Origin: Chitinophaga sp. CF418
Lineage (GTDB): Bacteria > Bacteroidota > Bacteroidia > Chitinophagales > Chitinophagaceae
NCBI RefSeq assembly: GCF_900142925.1
Contig: NZ_FRCN01000005.1
Coordinates: 210,128-274,127, forward strand
DNA: 64,000 bases
Direction: 5' to 3'
Made by a program: the position numbers and the translations under genes. A model generated the notes under the pieces. That model saw nothing but the letters and a program-made list of their open reading frames with translations. It did no database searches and was not told the origin of the DNA. How positions within the stretch are numbered: position 1 is the stretch's first letter; the number at the start of each line of letters is the position of its first letter. Of the stretch, positions 1 to 9,060 are shown in pieces.

Positions 1-2570
1 CTGTTGTTACTGTCGCTGTCCACGCACTGATTGTTGTACCAGCCGGTGCTACGTCGTTCACATTTACATTCTTCGCATCACTTGGACCGTTGTTGCTTAC
101 AGTAATGGTATACACCACATCCTGACCAGGCGTAAAGCCAGTAGCTGTTGTTGTTTTAACGACAGATACATCGGCTTTAGGTGTTGGTGTTGTAGAAGAA
201 GAGGTATTATTGTTGTTACCAGGTGTAGGATCCGTTGTAGTGCTTGTTACTACAGCTGTGTTACTCAGGCTACCGGAGAAGGAAGCTGGAGTTTTCACGG
301 TTACTTCATAAGTCACTACTGCTCCATCAGGGAAAGTTGCAATTGTCTCATTCAGGTTACCGGTACCGCTGGTGTTAGGCAGGGTAACTGTACCTGTTGT
401 CACAGTGGCTGTCCAGGCACTGATTGTTGTACCAGCAGGTGCAACATCATTCACATTGACAGTCTTCGCATCACTTGGACCGTTGTTGGTTACAGTAATG
501 GTATACACCACATCCTGACCAGGTATAAAGGTCGTCTGGCTCGCATCTTTCAGTTTCTTCACAGTAACGATATCAGCGATAGCCGCAGGGGTGATAGCAG
601 GTGTAGTGCTGCTATTATCTGTCAGGTCATCATCCTGAGTTGTAGTCGTTACGGTAGCAGTATTGCTGATAGTAGCGGTGAAGGAGGCTGGCACATCTAC
701 AGTCACTACATAAGTCACTACCGCCCCATTTGGTAAGGTCGCGATAGTCTCATTCAGATTACCGGCACCGCTGGCATTAGGCAGGGTAACTGTACCGGTT
801 GTTACTGTCGCTGTCCACGCACTGATTGTTGTACCAGCCGGTGCTACGTCGTTCACATTTACAGTCTTCGCATCACTTGGACCGTTGTTGCTTACAGTAA
901 TGGTATACACCACATCCTGACCAGGCGTAAAGCCAGTAGCTGTTGTTGTCTTAACGACAGATACATCGGCTTTAGGTGTTGGTGTTGTAGAAGAAGAGGT
1001 ATTATTGTTATTACCCGGAGTAGGATCCGTTGTAGTACTTGTTACAACCGCGGTGTTATTCAGGCTACCGGAGAAGGAAGCAGGAGTTTTCACGGTTACT
1101 TCATAAGTCACTACTGCTCCATCAGGGAAAGTTGCAATTGTCTCGTTCAGGTTACCGGTACCGCTGGTGTTAGGCAGGGTAACTGTACCTGTTGTCACAG
1201 CCGCTGTCCAGGCACTGATTGTTGTACCAGCAGGTGCAACATCATTCACATTGACATTCTTCGCATCACTTGGACCGTTGTTGGTTACAGTAATGGTATA
1301 CACCACATCCTGACCAGGTATAAAGGTCGTCTGGCTCGCATCTTTCAGTTTCTTCACAGTAACGATATCAGCGATAGCCGCAGGGGTGATAGCAGGTGTA
1401 GTGCTGCTATTATCCGTCAGGTCATCATCCTGGGTACTTGTCGTCACAGTAGCGGTATTGCTGATGGTAGCGGTGAAAGAGGCTGGCACATCTACAGTCA
1501 CTGCATAAGTCACTACAGCGCCATTTGGTAAGGTCGCGATTGTCTCATTCAGGTTACCGCTACCACTTGCGTTAGGCAGGGTAACAGTACCTGTTGTTAC
1601 AGCCGCTGTCCACGCACTGATTGTTGTACCAGCAGGTGCTACGTCGTTCACATTTACATTCTTCGCATCACTTGGACCGTTGTTGGTCACAGTGATGGTA
1701 TATACCACATCCTGACCTGGAGTAAAGCCAGTAGCTGTTGTTGTTTTAACGACAGATACATCTGCTTTAGGTGTTGGTGTTGTAGAAGAAGAGGTATTAT
1801 TGTTGTTACCCGGAGTAGGATCCGTTGTAGTGCTTGTTACAACAGCTGTGTTGCTCAGGCTACCGGAGAAAGAAGCAGGAGTTTTCACGGTTACTTCATA
1901 AGTCACTACTGCTCCATCAGGGAAAGTTGCAATTGTCTCGTTCAGGTTACCGGTACCGCTGGTGTTAGGCAGGGTAACCGTACCGGTTGTCACAGTGGCT
2001 GTCCAGGCGCTGATAGTTGTACCCACAGGGGCAACATCATTCACATTGACAGTCTTTGCATCACTTGGACCGTTGTTGGTTACAGTGATCACATATACTA
2101 CATCCTGGCCTGGTACAAAAGTAGTCTGGCTCGCATCTTTCAGTTTCTTCACGGTAACGATATCAGCGATAGCCGCAGGGGTAATAGCAGGTGTGCTGCT
2201 GCTGTTATCTGTCTGATCATCATCCTGTGTACTCGTCGTTACAGTAGCAGTATTGCTGATTGTAGCGGTGAAGGAGGCTGGCACATCTACAGTCACTGCA
2301 TAAGTCACTACAGCCCCATTTGGTAAGGTCGCGATTGTCTCATTCAGGTTACCAGTACCACTGGTATTAGGCAGGGTAACTGTACCTGTTGTTACTGTCG
2401 CTGTCCACGCACTGATTGTTGTACCAGCCGGTGCTACGTCGTTCACATTTACATTCTTCGCATCACTTGGACCGTTGTTGGTCACTGTGATAGTATATAC
2501 CACATCCTGACCTGGAGTAAAGCCAGTAGCTGTTGTTGTTTTAACGACAGATACATCTGCTTTAGGTACA
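1..2570 (-). repeat. 795-bp two-domain higher-order tandem repeat
   Basis: The conserved Trp codon of each DUF11 domain falls at 20, 413, 815, 1208, 1610, 2003 and 2405, so spacings alternate 393/402 bases and the true unit is 795 bp (265 residues, domain types A+B). Copies are nearly identical in DNA: in the first 240 bases of one unit against the next I count about seven differences. Domains centred on 2798, 3191 and 3590 are clearly more diverged, and identity stops near 2570. One domain type carries a KLKDASQTTF stretch, the other KADVSVVKTTTATGF. Spacing by multiples of three keeps the frame intact. Confidence 0.9.
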
Positions 2571-5500
2571 GGATTGATACCTGTTGTAGTACTGGTATTA
2601 TTACCAGGTGTATCATCGGTTGTCGGGCTGGTTGCGGTAGCAGTATTGCTCAGCATACCTGCAAAAGCTGCCGGTGTTGACACAGTAACTGTATAGGTTA
2701 CTTCTGCAGCATTCGGCAGGTTTGCAATAATCTGGTCCAGGTTACCAGTGCCACTGCTGGCAGGCAATGTTACAGTACCATTAGTTACAGCAGCAGTCCA
2801 TGCGCTGATAGTTGTACCGCCTGGTGCTACGTCCTGTACTCTTACGTTCTGTGCATCACTTGGCCCATTGTTAGATACAACAATAGTATAAGTCACATCC
2901 TCGCCAGGTGCGAATGATACGGTGGAAGTAGTTTTAACTACAGATATATCAGCTTTAGGAGCCGGTGTCAATACACCTGAAGTACTGTTGTTATTTCCTG
3001 GCACATCGTCACGACTTGCAGTAGTTACTGCAGCAGTATTGCTCAGGTTACCGGTGCGGTCGGCGGGTACACTGAGCGTCACTACATATTGCACCACTGC
3101 TCCATTCGACATACTGTTAATGACGTTGTCAATATCTCCCGTACCACTGGTTATTATTGGAGATACAGTTCCTGCAATTACGCTGGCAGCCCATTCCTTA
3201 ATAGTAGTGCCTGAAGGAGCCATATCCTTTACGTTCACATCTGTCGCATCACCGGGACCATTGTTGGTAACAGTGATTGTATAGATCACATCCTCTCCCG
3301 GAACATAGGTAGTCTTTGCAGCATCCTGTACTACTTTCACAGTAGCAATATCTGCTCCCGGTTCCAGTGTGATTGGCGTGGTTGTGCTGGTATTGTTGCC
3401 AGGCGTTTCATCCAGTACAGGGCTGGAAGCCGAAGCTGTATTGCTCAATCCACTGTTATAAGCAGCAGGTAATTTTATCTGTACTATATAGGTCACCTCC
3501 TCTCCTGCCGGTATACTGGCAATTGTCTCGTTGATATCGCCAACGCCATTGGTATGAGGTAAGGCAACAGCGCCGGTGGCTGTCGCAACCCAGGCGCTGA
3601 TAGTAGTACCAGCCGGAGCAGCATCTGTTACATGAACATTTGTGGCTGTACTGGGACCATTATTTTTTACAGTGATCACATAGTTCACTGTTTCACCGGG
3701 GCTATAGGTCGTCTTTGTGGCGTCCTGTGTTGTCTTTACTACCACAATATCTGCACTGGCAACAACAGCAACACCACTGTTATATTTAATATTATTACAG
3801 TTCTCGGTAGTACCGCCATTCTTACATTCCACGTGTGGATCGGTAGGCGGAACAGCGGCATCCGGGTTGGTTGCATCCGGATCGGTCACGTCTTTTGGAC
3901 GCATGATGCTGGCTTCTATATTAATGTTGCCTCCCGCCAGAGAAGGAGCAGCAGTACCTGTAAAGCTGAAGGTAATAATACAGCCGTTAGGTAAGTCGAC
4001 CAGTGCGGTATAATTACCCGCACCATCGAGCGCAGCATTCCTCACAGTACCACAGCTTGTGTTGGCAGTTACTGCTGACAGGTCCGCAATTGTAAAACCG
4101 GCAGGCACTTTAATGGTAAAAGGCGCGCCGGTCACGTCGCTTGGACCGTTATTGACAACAACAACTTTATAGGTAACGGTTTTACCCACAGCAACCTGGG
4201 TAGTTGGCGTTGCAGGGGCAATACTCTGAATGGCAAGATCAGCTTCCACAATGTTAAGAGTGGTATTCTTGGACGCTAAATCACCAAGGATATAGGTCCA
4301 GGTATCCATTGCTCTCACATTCCCAAAGTCGGCACTCCATTTGTGTCCGTTTGTATTACTGGAAATACCGCTGCCACTGTTCCCATTAGACTTTGGGCTA
4401 CTGGCGCCTGTTGCGTTAGCGAAAGAAGCATCATCCCAGTACACCACATCACTCTTTACGGTATTATCATCATTTAATTGTTCTATGATAAGGCCATTAG
4501 GGTTATTTTCCACGTCAATGAAAGGAAAATGTATTTCAGCTCCCTGCAGTTGTATATTGGCGGTAACTGAAGCTGTACCCAATGCAGGAGTTACACCCGC
4601 GCCGTCCTTCCCATCCCAGAAGATGCTGTTGTCACCTGCAACGGCTGTTCCGGTTATCTGCCTGGTCACAAAGGAACCGCTTCCTACCAGAGAGATACGG
4701 TAAGTACCGCCTACACTGGCATTAAACCTGATATAAGCGCCCTTCTTGCTCACCTGTCCGGAAGTACCTTCCACACCATCCACACTGATATTGGCCACCG
4801 TAGGTATGATCTTCGCGCCTCTCAGCCAGGTTGTTTTACCTCCGGGCATATTGGCGGTAGCCGGCATGTCGGTAGCCGGTACATTATAGAACATTTTTTG
4901 CGTTATACTAAATGTACCATCATCCGATCTGGGGTCCCATATATTAAAGTCCGTTCCCGGAGCCGTTCCGGCAACACTTTTATAAATAGGTTCACCGGCA
5001 TCAGTAGCATTTGCAGTAAGCCCTTTGTTGTTTACAAAGGCCACAAAACCGATACCGCTTGATCCGTTATTATTTACTTTATAAACATATCCATCTTTTG
5101 TCAACACATAAATAACACCGCGATAGTTACCGTAGTCTACATACATATTGAGTACATTCGTATACACCCTTCCCGGTATAATCGTTCCACCTGCATTTCT
5201 CACGGAAATATCCCAGGCCGCGATAGCGCTGCTTGCAGCATTTTGGGTCCATGCCGCATCTGCGGCTGCATTAGCACCCGCACCTTCTGTAATAGTAGCA
5301 GGAGGATTAGTGGATACCAGTTCTATCTTCCACAATCCCGCCTGTCCTGCGCCAGCTACCTGTGAAAAAGGCGTATAACCCACCCATGGTCCCTGTAGCT
5401 CCTGGGTGCGATTGGCTATCTTACCTACAGTACTACTACCTACCGTCGAAGAGTATACGGTTCCATCAGGCGCAGTCAGGATGATCTGCCCTGATCCTAT

Positions 5501-5740
5501 CCCCTGCGCACTGCTGGCTGCGCCCAGGGTTTCACCCACCTTGAGATAAGCATAATGTACCCCCTTGTTGGTCAGGGTCCATCCGGCCTTTGTTCCTGTT
5601 GTAGAGACAAGGAACGCCCGACCACCTGCTATGCCGCTGGGGTAAAGGTCCTTCGAACCTTCCGCATAGCCCCGGTGGCTTGTCAGCAAGCCGGACATGA
5701 TGAATAAAAGGGAAAACGTCGCTTTGTAGAGTCTATTCAT
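1..5740 (-). CDS. Giant secreted DUF11-repeat surface protein (C-terminus outside window)
   Basis: The frame is open from an ATG at 5740 to the window edge: 1,913 codons with the C-terminus missing. Residues 1-26 (MNRLYKATFSLLFIMSG..., ending SHRGYA) look like a signal peptide. Residues about 27-500 are a unique region rich in Gly, Ser and Thr. From about residue 500 there are ten complete DUF11-type beta-sandwich domains and part of an eleventh, each 131-134 residues, with the motifs NNGPSDA, APAGTTISAW and SNTATV. DUF11 domains are typical of very long bacterial surface or secreted proteins. The repeated frame was checked at ten Trp codons and holds throughout. In Bacteroidota such proteins usually end in a gliding-motility/T9SS sorting domain, but that part cannot be seen here. 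Likely an adhesin or matrix protein (inference). It stands alone, divergent from the regulator at 6241. Confidence 0.9.
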   Translation of the reverse strand, partial: MNRLYKATFSLLFIMSGLLTSHRGYAEGSKDLYPSGIAGGRAFLVSTTGTKAGWTLTNKGVHYAYLKVGETLGAASSAQGIGSGQIILTAPDGTVYSSTVGSSTVGKIANRTQELQGPWVGYTPFSQVAGAGQAGLWKIELVSTNPPATITEGAGANAAADAAWTQNAASSAIAAWDISVRNAGGTIIPGRVYTNVLNMYVDYGNYRGVIYVLTKDGYVYKVNNNGSSGIGFVAFVNNKGLTANATDAGEPIYKSVAGTAPGTDFNIWDPRSDDGTFSITQKMFYNVPATDMPATANMPGGKTTWLRGAKIIPTVANISVDGVEGTSGQVSKKGAYIRFNASVGGTYRISLVGSGSFVTRQITGTAVAGDNSIFWDGKDGAGVTPALGTASVTANIQLQGAEIHFPFIDVENNPNGLIIEQLNDDNTVKSDVVYWDDASFANATGASSPKSNGNSGSGISSNTNGHKWSADFGNVRAMDTWTYILGDLASKNTTLNIVEADLAIQSIAPATPTTQVAVGKTVTYKVVVVNNGPSDVTGAPFTIKVPAGFTIADLSAVTANTSCGTVRNAALDGAGNYTALVDLPNGCIITFSFTGTAAPSLAGGNINIEASIMRPKDVTDPDATNPDAAVPPTDPHVECKNGGTTENCNNIKYNSGVAVVASADIVVVKTTQDATKTTYSPGETVNYVITVKNNGPSTATNVHVTDAAPAGTTISAWVATATGAVALPHTNGVGDINETIASIPAGEEVTYIVQIKLPAAYNSGLSNTASASSPVLDETPGNNTSTTTPITLEPGADIATVKVVQDAAKTTYVPGEDVIYTITVTNNGPGDATDVNVKDMAPSGTTIKEWAASVIAGTVSPIITSGTGDIDNVINSMSNGAVVQYVVTLSVPADRTGNLSNTAAVTTASRDDVPGNNNSTSGVLTPAPKADISVVKTTSTVSFAPGEDVTYTIVVSNNGPSDAQNVRVQDVAPGGTTISAWTAAVTNGTVTLPASSGTGNLDQIIANLPNAAEVTYTVTVSTPAAFAGMLSNTATATSPTTDDTPGNNTSTTTGINPVPKADVSVVKTTTATGFTPGQDVVYTITVTNNGPSDAKNVNVNDVAPAGTTISAWTATVTTGTVTLPNTSGTGNLNETIATLPNGAVVTYAVTVDVPASFTATISNTATVTTSTQDDDQTDNSSSTPAITPAAIADIVTVKKLKDASQTTFVPGQDVVYVITVTNNGPSDAKTVNVNDVAPVGTTISAWTATVTTGTVTLPNTSGTGNLNETIATFPDGAVVTYEVTVKTPASFSGSLSNTAVVTSTTTDPTPGNNNNTSSSTTPTPKADVSVVKTTTATGFTPGQDVVYTITVTNNGPSDAKNVNVNDVAPAGTTISAWTAAVTTGTVTLPNASGSGNLNETIATLPNGAVVTYAVTVDVPASFTATISNTATVTTSTQDDDLTDNSSTTPAITPAAIADIVTVKKLKDASQTTFIPGQDVVYTITVTNNGPSDAKNVNVNDVAPAGTTISAWTAAVTTGTVTLPNTSGTGNLNETIATFPDGAVVTYEVTVKTPASFSGSLNNTAVVTSTTTDPTPGNNNNTSSSTTPTPKADVSVVKTTTATGFTPGQDVVYTITVSNNGPSDAKTVNVNDVAPAGTTISAWTATVTTGTVTLPNASGAGNLNETIATLPNGAVVTYVVTVDVPASFTATISNTATVTTTTQDDDLTDNSSTTPAITPAAIADIVTVKKLKDASQTTFIPGQDVVYTITVTNNGPSDAKTVNVNDVAPAGTTISAWTATVTTGTVTLPNTSGTGNLNETIATFPDGAVVTYEVTVKTPASFSGSLSNTAVVTSTTTDPTPGNNNNTSSSTTPTPKADVSVVKTTTATGFTPGQDVVYTITVSNNGPSDAKNVNVNDVAPAGTTISAWTATVTT

Positions 5741-6132
5741 AAATATTGAATAAGTAATAAATATTCCGGCGGAAAAGTATCCCGCACGGACATAATCGTC
5801 CCAACAAGACAAGGTCCTTGTCATGCAAATATGTTCGTAAGAATAATGTGTTGCGATAGAAATAGCATGGAGTCCCCATTAGGGCACCTGGTGGTTTCCT
5901 TTACATGTTACAGCCAGCTTTTTTCTCATTAATTCACAGGGTCCTTAGTCACAGTTTCGGGTCTTTTTTCAGGATTCTTATCAACAACATAGTATCTTAA
6001 TAGTATCTGTATCTTATAGTATCTTATAGCATTTTCAACCACTAAACAAAACACCTATACGAATCAGGTTAATTTTGCGCCACAAAAGTAGTCTACCATC
6101 CCTCATTCATGCATAGTAAATATTTGACATAC

Positions 6133-6152
6133 TTGTAGTACAATTACTACAA
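6133..6152. promoter_or_regulatory. Perfect 8-bp-arm palindrome, possible operator
   Basis: TTGTAGTA, a CAAT spacer, then TACTACAA form a perfect dyad just upstream of the promoter at 6161-6192 in the gap between the LuxR-type regulator and the DUF11 giant. Its place suggests a binding site for a dimeric regulator, perhaps the neighbouring LuxR-type protein (inference). Confidence 0.45.
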
Positions 6153-6160
6153 CCTGTCGA

Positions 6161-6192
6161 TTGACATTACATAATAAAATATTATAACTTTG
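6161..6192 (+). promoter_or_regulatory. Bacteroidota-type promoter of the LuxR-type gene
   Basis: A TTG at 6161-6163 (-33 region) and TAACTTTG at 6185-6192 (exact TAnnTTTG -7 box) are separated by 21 bases. Transcription would begin near 6199, about 40 bases before the ATG at 6241. Confidence 0.5.
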
Positions 6193-6240
6193 CTTTATAT
6201 GCCTTGAAGGCCACGTAACCATATACCTATTTATCCGTTA

Positions 6241-6852
6241 ATGATGAACTATATCCTTATTGCCCATGAGCCCTCGATCATGCGTGATGGCCTTTCTGAG
6301 ATCATTACCATGTTGCCCGCGCCCGTTACCGTACTAATGGTGCAAACCGCAGATGATGTCATAGCAGCTATGAAAACACAGACTTTTAACCTACTTGTCC
6401 TGAGCAGACATTTTCCGGGTATTGATACTCAGTCAATGATGAATATGATCAGAAAACAATCTCCTGCCACCAGGATATTGCTCTTTTCCTCCCGTAGTGA
6501 AAAAGCAGTGATCATAGATTCACTATACGAGGAAGCAGATGGCTATCTGTCCAAAAACTCCACAGAAGAGGAAATACAACTGACCCTCTCTTCCCTGCTG
6601 AAAGAGGAAAAAGAAATGCCGCTATACGTACCCTCATCCTCCAATCCTTTATCACAACTTTCTTCCCGGGAAATAGAGGTCATGAACCTGTTGATAAAAG
6701 GCCTTCCCTTACTGAAAATTGCAGCGAAAATGGAACTGCAACTCACAACAGTAAGCACTTACAAGACCCGCATTTTTAAGAAACTGGAAATCAATTCAAT
6801 AGTAGAATTGCTGGAAAAGATCAATATCTACGGCGCGCGGAGAGCAGTATAG
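6241..6852 (+). CDS. LuxR-type response-regulator-like protein with degenerate receiver
   Basis: 203 residues. Residues 1-120 have the response-regulator layout, but the key positions are changed: the acid pocket is His9-Glu10 instead of Asp-Asp and the phosphoacceptor Asp is Ser55 (in LLVLSRHFPG). Ser82 and Lys104 (DGYLSKNS) are kept. Residues about 136-197 are a LuxR/GerE helix-turn-helix (LSSREIEVMNLL, then TTVSTYKTRIFKKL). It is therefore probably a DNA-binding regulator that is not controlled by phosphorylation. No histidine kinase lies next to it. It is divergent from the DUF11 giant and upstream of two coiled-coil envelope proteins, which are possible targets (inference). Confidence 0.85.
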   Translation: MMNYILIAHEPSIMRDGLSEIITMLPAPVTVLMVQTADDVIAAMKTQTFNLLVLSRHFPGIDTQSMMNMIRKQSPATRILLFSSRSEKAVIIDSLYEEADGYLSKNSTEEEIQLTLSSLLKEEKEMPLYVPSSSNPLSQLSSREIEVMNLLIKGLPLLKIAAKMELQLTTVSTYKTRIFKKLEINSIVELLEKINIYGARRAV

Positions 6853-6998
6853 CACATTAAACAACACAACTGGCGGGCTTTCCAGGCTGATAAATTAAAT
6901 TTTTATCATTTGAATATTATTTTTAACTTTATAAGCCAGCTATCCTGCCAGCTGCGTATATATACTATTATTAATAGCCCCAAACACCCGGTTTCCAA

Positions 6999-7388
6999 AT
7001 GGACAAGTCATTTCGTATTATTATCTACGTTGTACTTGCACTCACGTGTATCAACGCCCTCATTACCTTCTTTGAGAAAAGCCAGTTAAAACAGATCCAG
7101 AAGAACATCGAAGCCTCTCAGAGAAATATTGACACCGCGCTTATTTACATCAATGCTTCCCGCGCAAGACTGGATTCCCTGCAGGGAGACGTTGACAAGT
7201 TCAAGTACTACATCAAGAACATCCAGGCCAATGTTTCTATTTTAAACACCAAAAAAGAAATAGAGGAAGCGAAGTCGAATGTCAAATTAAAAGAGACACT
7301 TAAAGAACTAAATGAAAAAGTGGAGAACTTTAAAGAAGAACTGAAGGCCACAGACAGTCTTCCTCCTTTTGACGTTAAACCCCTGTAA
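6999..7388 (+). CDS. Small membrane-anchored coiled-coil protein, unknown function
   Basis: 129 residues, not recognised as a named family. A single N-terminal hydrophobic segment (about residues 6-24) is followed by a long charged helical region (about 26-118) with heptad-like spacing and many Lys, Glu, Asn and Gln, and a short Pro-containing tail. The likely topology is an inner-membrane anchor with the coiled coil in the periplasm (inference). It is 14 bases upstream of the next gene, which also encodes an exported coiled coil, so the two are probably co-transcribed and may form a complex. Confidence 0.7.
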   Translation: MDKSFRIIIYVVLALTCINALITFFEKSQLKQIQKNIEASQRNIDTALIYINASRARLDSLQGDVDKFKYYIKNIQANVSILNTKKEIEEAKSNVKLKETLKELNEKVENFKEELKATDSLPPFDVKPL

Positions 7389-7402
7389 ACTGACATTTAC
7401 AT

Positions 7403-7975
7403 ATGAAACCATTCACCTTGCCCAAGCTGTTGCTTGCAATATTCTTCTGCCTAGCCGCCACACAGGGATATGCACAGGACCGCCTCAAAACTTTCAAAGA
7501 CAGTTCAGGTACCAGCATCTACAGCATTTACAGAGGCGACACACTGCTCATTCATTGCGACACTGCATTTATACTGAATAAAACCACTTTCAGCATCTAC
7601 AAAAAATTCTATGATAAAACCCGCCAGGGCAACAGCTCCTTTACGGGTATCATGGATAGCTATGAAAATATGATCCGCCAGCAGGACACCATGCTGAAAC
7701 AGAAAGAGATTTATTATCAGCAACTGAAACAGCAGTTTGATTCGCTGTCCGGCAGCTCTCTCGCTTTCATGGACAAAACCAGCACAAGTCTGCAGGGCAT
7801 CTCATCTTCCCTGGATAAAGCGACTACCAGCCTGGTGGAAACACAAAAGCTGCTGGCAGACTCCCGTAAAATGCTGGAGGAAGAACGCAGAAAGCGGAAT
7901 TCCAGGGCCCTGAAATTCGGTATCGGCGGTGCAGTAATAGGAGCACTCGTCGCAGCACTGATAGCCAGCAATTAA
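7403..7975 (+). CDS. Exported coiled-coil protein with C-terminal membrane segment, unknown function
   Basis: 190 residues. Residues 1-24 are a signal peptide ending GYAQ. Residues about 25-65 form a small beta-rich head (SSGTSIYSIYRGDTLLIHCD). Residues 80-165 are coiled coil rich in Gln, Ser and Lys. The C-terminus (about 170-188) is a glycine-zipper hydrophobic segment (GIGGAVIGALVAALIA), so it is likely anchored at both ends or inserted in a membrane by its tail. No named family was recognised. It sits directly after the coiled-coil gene at 6999 in the same direction. Confidence 0.75.
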   Translation: MKPFTLPKLLLAIFFCLAATQGYAQDRLKTFKDSSGTSIYSIYRGDTLLIHCDTAFILNKTTFSIYKKFYDKTRQGNSSFTGIMDSYENMIRQQDTMLKQKEIYYQQLKQQFDSLSGSSLAFMDKTSTSLQGISSSLDKATTSLVETQKLLADSRKMLEEERRKRNSRALKFGIGGAVIGALVAALIASN

Positions 7976-8037
7976 GGCTGTCAGCCGAATACAATAACAT
8001 TTTTAGTTAACTTGCCTCATTCACCATATGATCGGGA

Positions 8038-8916
8038 ATGAAGGCTATATCAATATATAATATATCGAAACTGTCCGGCATCTTTTCGCTGGCAGACAGA
8101 CGTGATGATTTTCTTTTCATCGGGGAAGAAAATTACACGCCATCTACCGAAGAGCCTTTCAGAACAGATACATATGCCATTGCATTTCTGAAACAAGGAC
8201 AGCTAAGCGTCACAGCCGGGTTGAGTACCGGCATCATTACCGGTCCCTCCCTGCTTACGATAGGGCCACACATCATACGTAGCATCCATAAGGTGGAGAA
8301 TAATCCCCGGCTGGACCTGATCTTTTTCAAGGAAAGTTTCTTCCTGGAAAACCAGTCCGATATTTTTTACCTCCTGAAGTATGGCTTTTTCGAGAATGAT
8401 GATTCACATATAATTCCCTTGTCAGCGGAACAGGTGCAGCGATTTTCCGCCATCTATGACCTCCTGGGAGCAACCATCCACGAAGCGCATCCTCATACAG
8501 AAAGCATTGTCAGAAGTTACCTGAATGTGTTGCTCTGTGAAACAGATGCCGCTGCCGCCCGCTTAAAAGAAGCCAACCCGGGCACTTCCTCCAGAACGCA
8601 TCCCCTGTTAGCTAATTTTAAGAACCTGCTGTCGAAAGAGGTCTTACAGCAACACGCTGTGCGGTTCTATGCATCCCAGCTGAATGTAACGCCCAAATAC
8701 CTCTCTGAGGTCATAAAAGAACAAACCGGCAGAACCGCAGGAGAATGGATAGACCAGACCCTTATCCTTGAAGCCAAGGTATTGCTACAGCGGAAAGACC
8801 TGACCATTTCCCAGATAAGTGACCTGCTCAATTTCTCCGACCAGTCCGTCTTCGGTAAATTTTTCAAGGTAAATACCGGCATGTCACCGCTCACCTACCG
8901 GAATTCCCTCACCTGA
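8038..8916 (+). CDS. AraC-family transcriptional regulator
   Basis: 292 residues. The N-terminal half is a cupin-like sensor region and about residues 190-290 are a double helix-turn-helix AraC/HTH_18 domain: FYASQLNVTPKYLSEVIKE for the first helix-turn-helix, then ISDLLNFSDQSVFGKFFK and the signature GMSPLTYRNS. The effector is not evident. It precedes the TetR-led efflux operon by 144 bases in the same direction and could influence it, but nothing in the sequence proves this. Confidence 0.9.
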   Translation: MKAISIYNISKLSGIFSLADRRDDFLFIGEENYTPSTEEPFRTDTYAIAFLKQGQLSVTAGLSTGIITGPSLLTIGPHIIRSIHKVENNPRLDLIFFKESFFLENQSDIFYLLKYGFFENDDSHIIPLSAEQVQRFSAIYDLLGATIHEAHPHTESIVRSYLNVLLCETDAAAARLKEANPGTSSRTHPLLANFKNLLSKEVLQQHAVRFYASQLNVTPKYLSEVIKEQTGRTAGEWIDQTLILEAKVLLQRKDLTISQISDLLNFSDQSVFGKFFKVNTGMSPLTYRNSLT

Positions 8917-9060
8917 ACAACATTTCCTCCTTATCAGACCAGAATAACGGAAAAAGCAACCAATCTGTCCTGTCAACCGTAAAAACGACGAATAACTCCG
9001 TGTTTCCGCCCTTCCCCTGCGTCTCATTCTATATGACCTTTGTTTTGACAATCAGAGATC

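Larger units (their letters stand above)
5741..6240. other. Divergent intergenic region with repeats and palindrome
   Basis: This 500-bp gap separates the minus-strand DUF11 giant from the plus-strand LuxR-type gene and has no convincing reading frame. It holds three copies of ATAGTATCT(T/G) at 5989-5998, 6000-6009 and 6016-6025, a perfect palindrome at 6133-6152 and a Bacteroidota-type promoter at 6161-6192. A -7-like TACTTTTG on the minus strand (6083-6090) could serve the giant gene, but would leave a leader of about 340 bases. Confidence 0.6.

Noticed and set aside
1..2570. CRISPR-like periodic repeats
   Set aside because: The period is 795 bp inside one open frame with DUF11 motifs, not short repeats with unique spacers.
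6909..6931. Promoter TTTG...TAACTTTA before the coiled-coil pair
   Set aside because: The spacer is only 11 bases and the -7 box ends in A, so it does not fit the Bacteroidota pattern.
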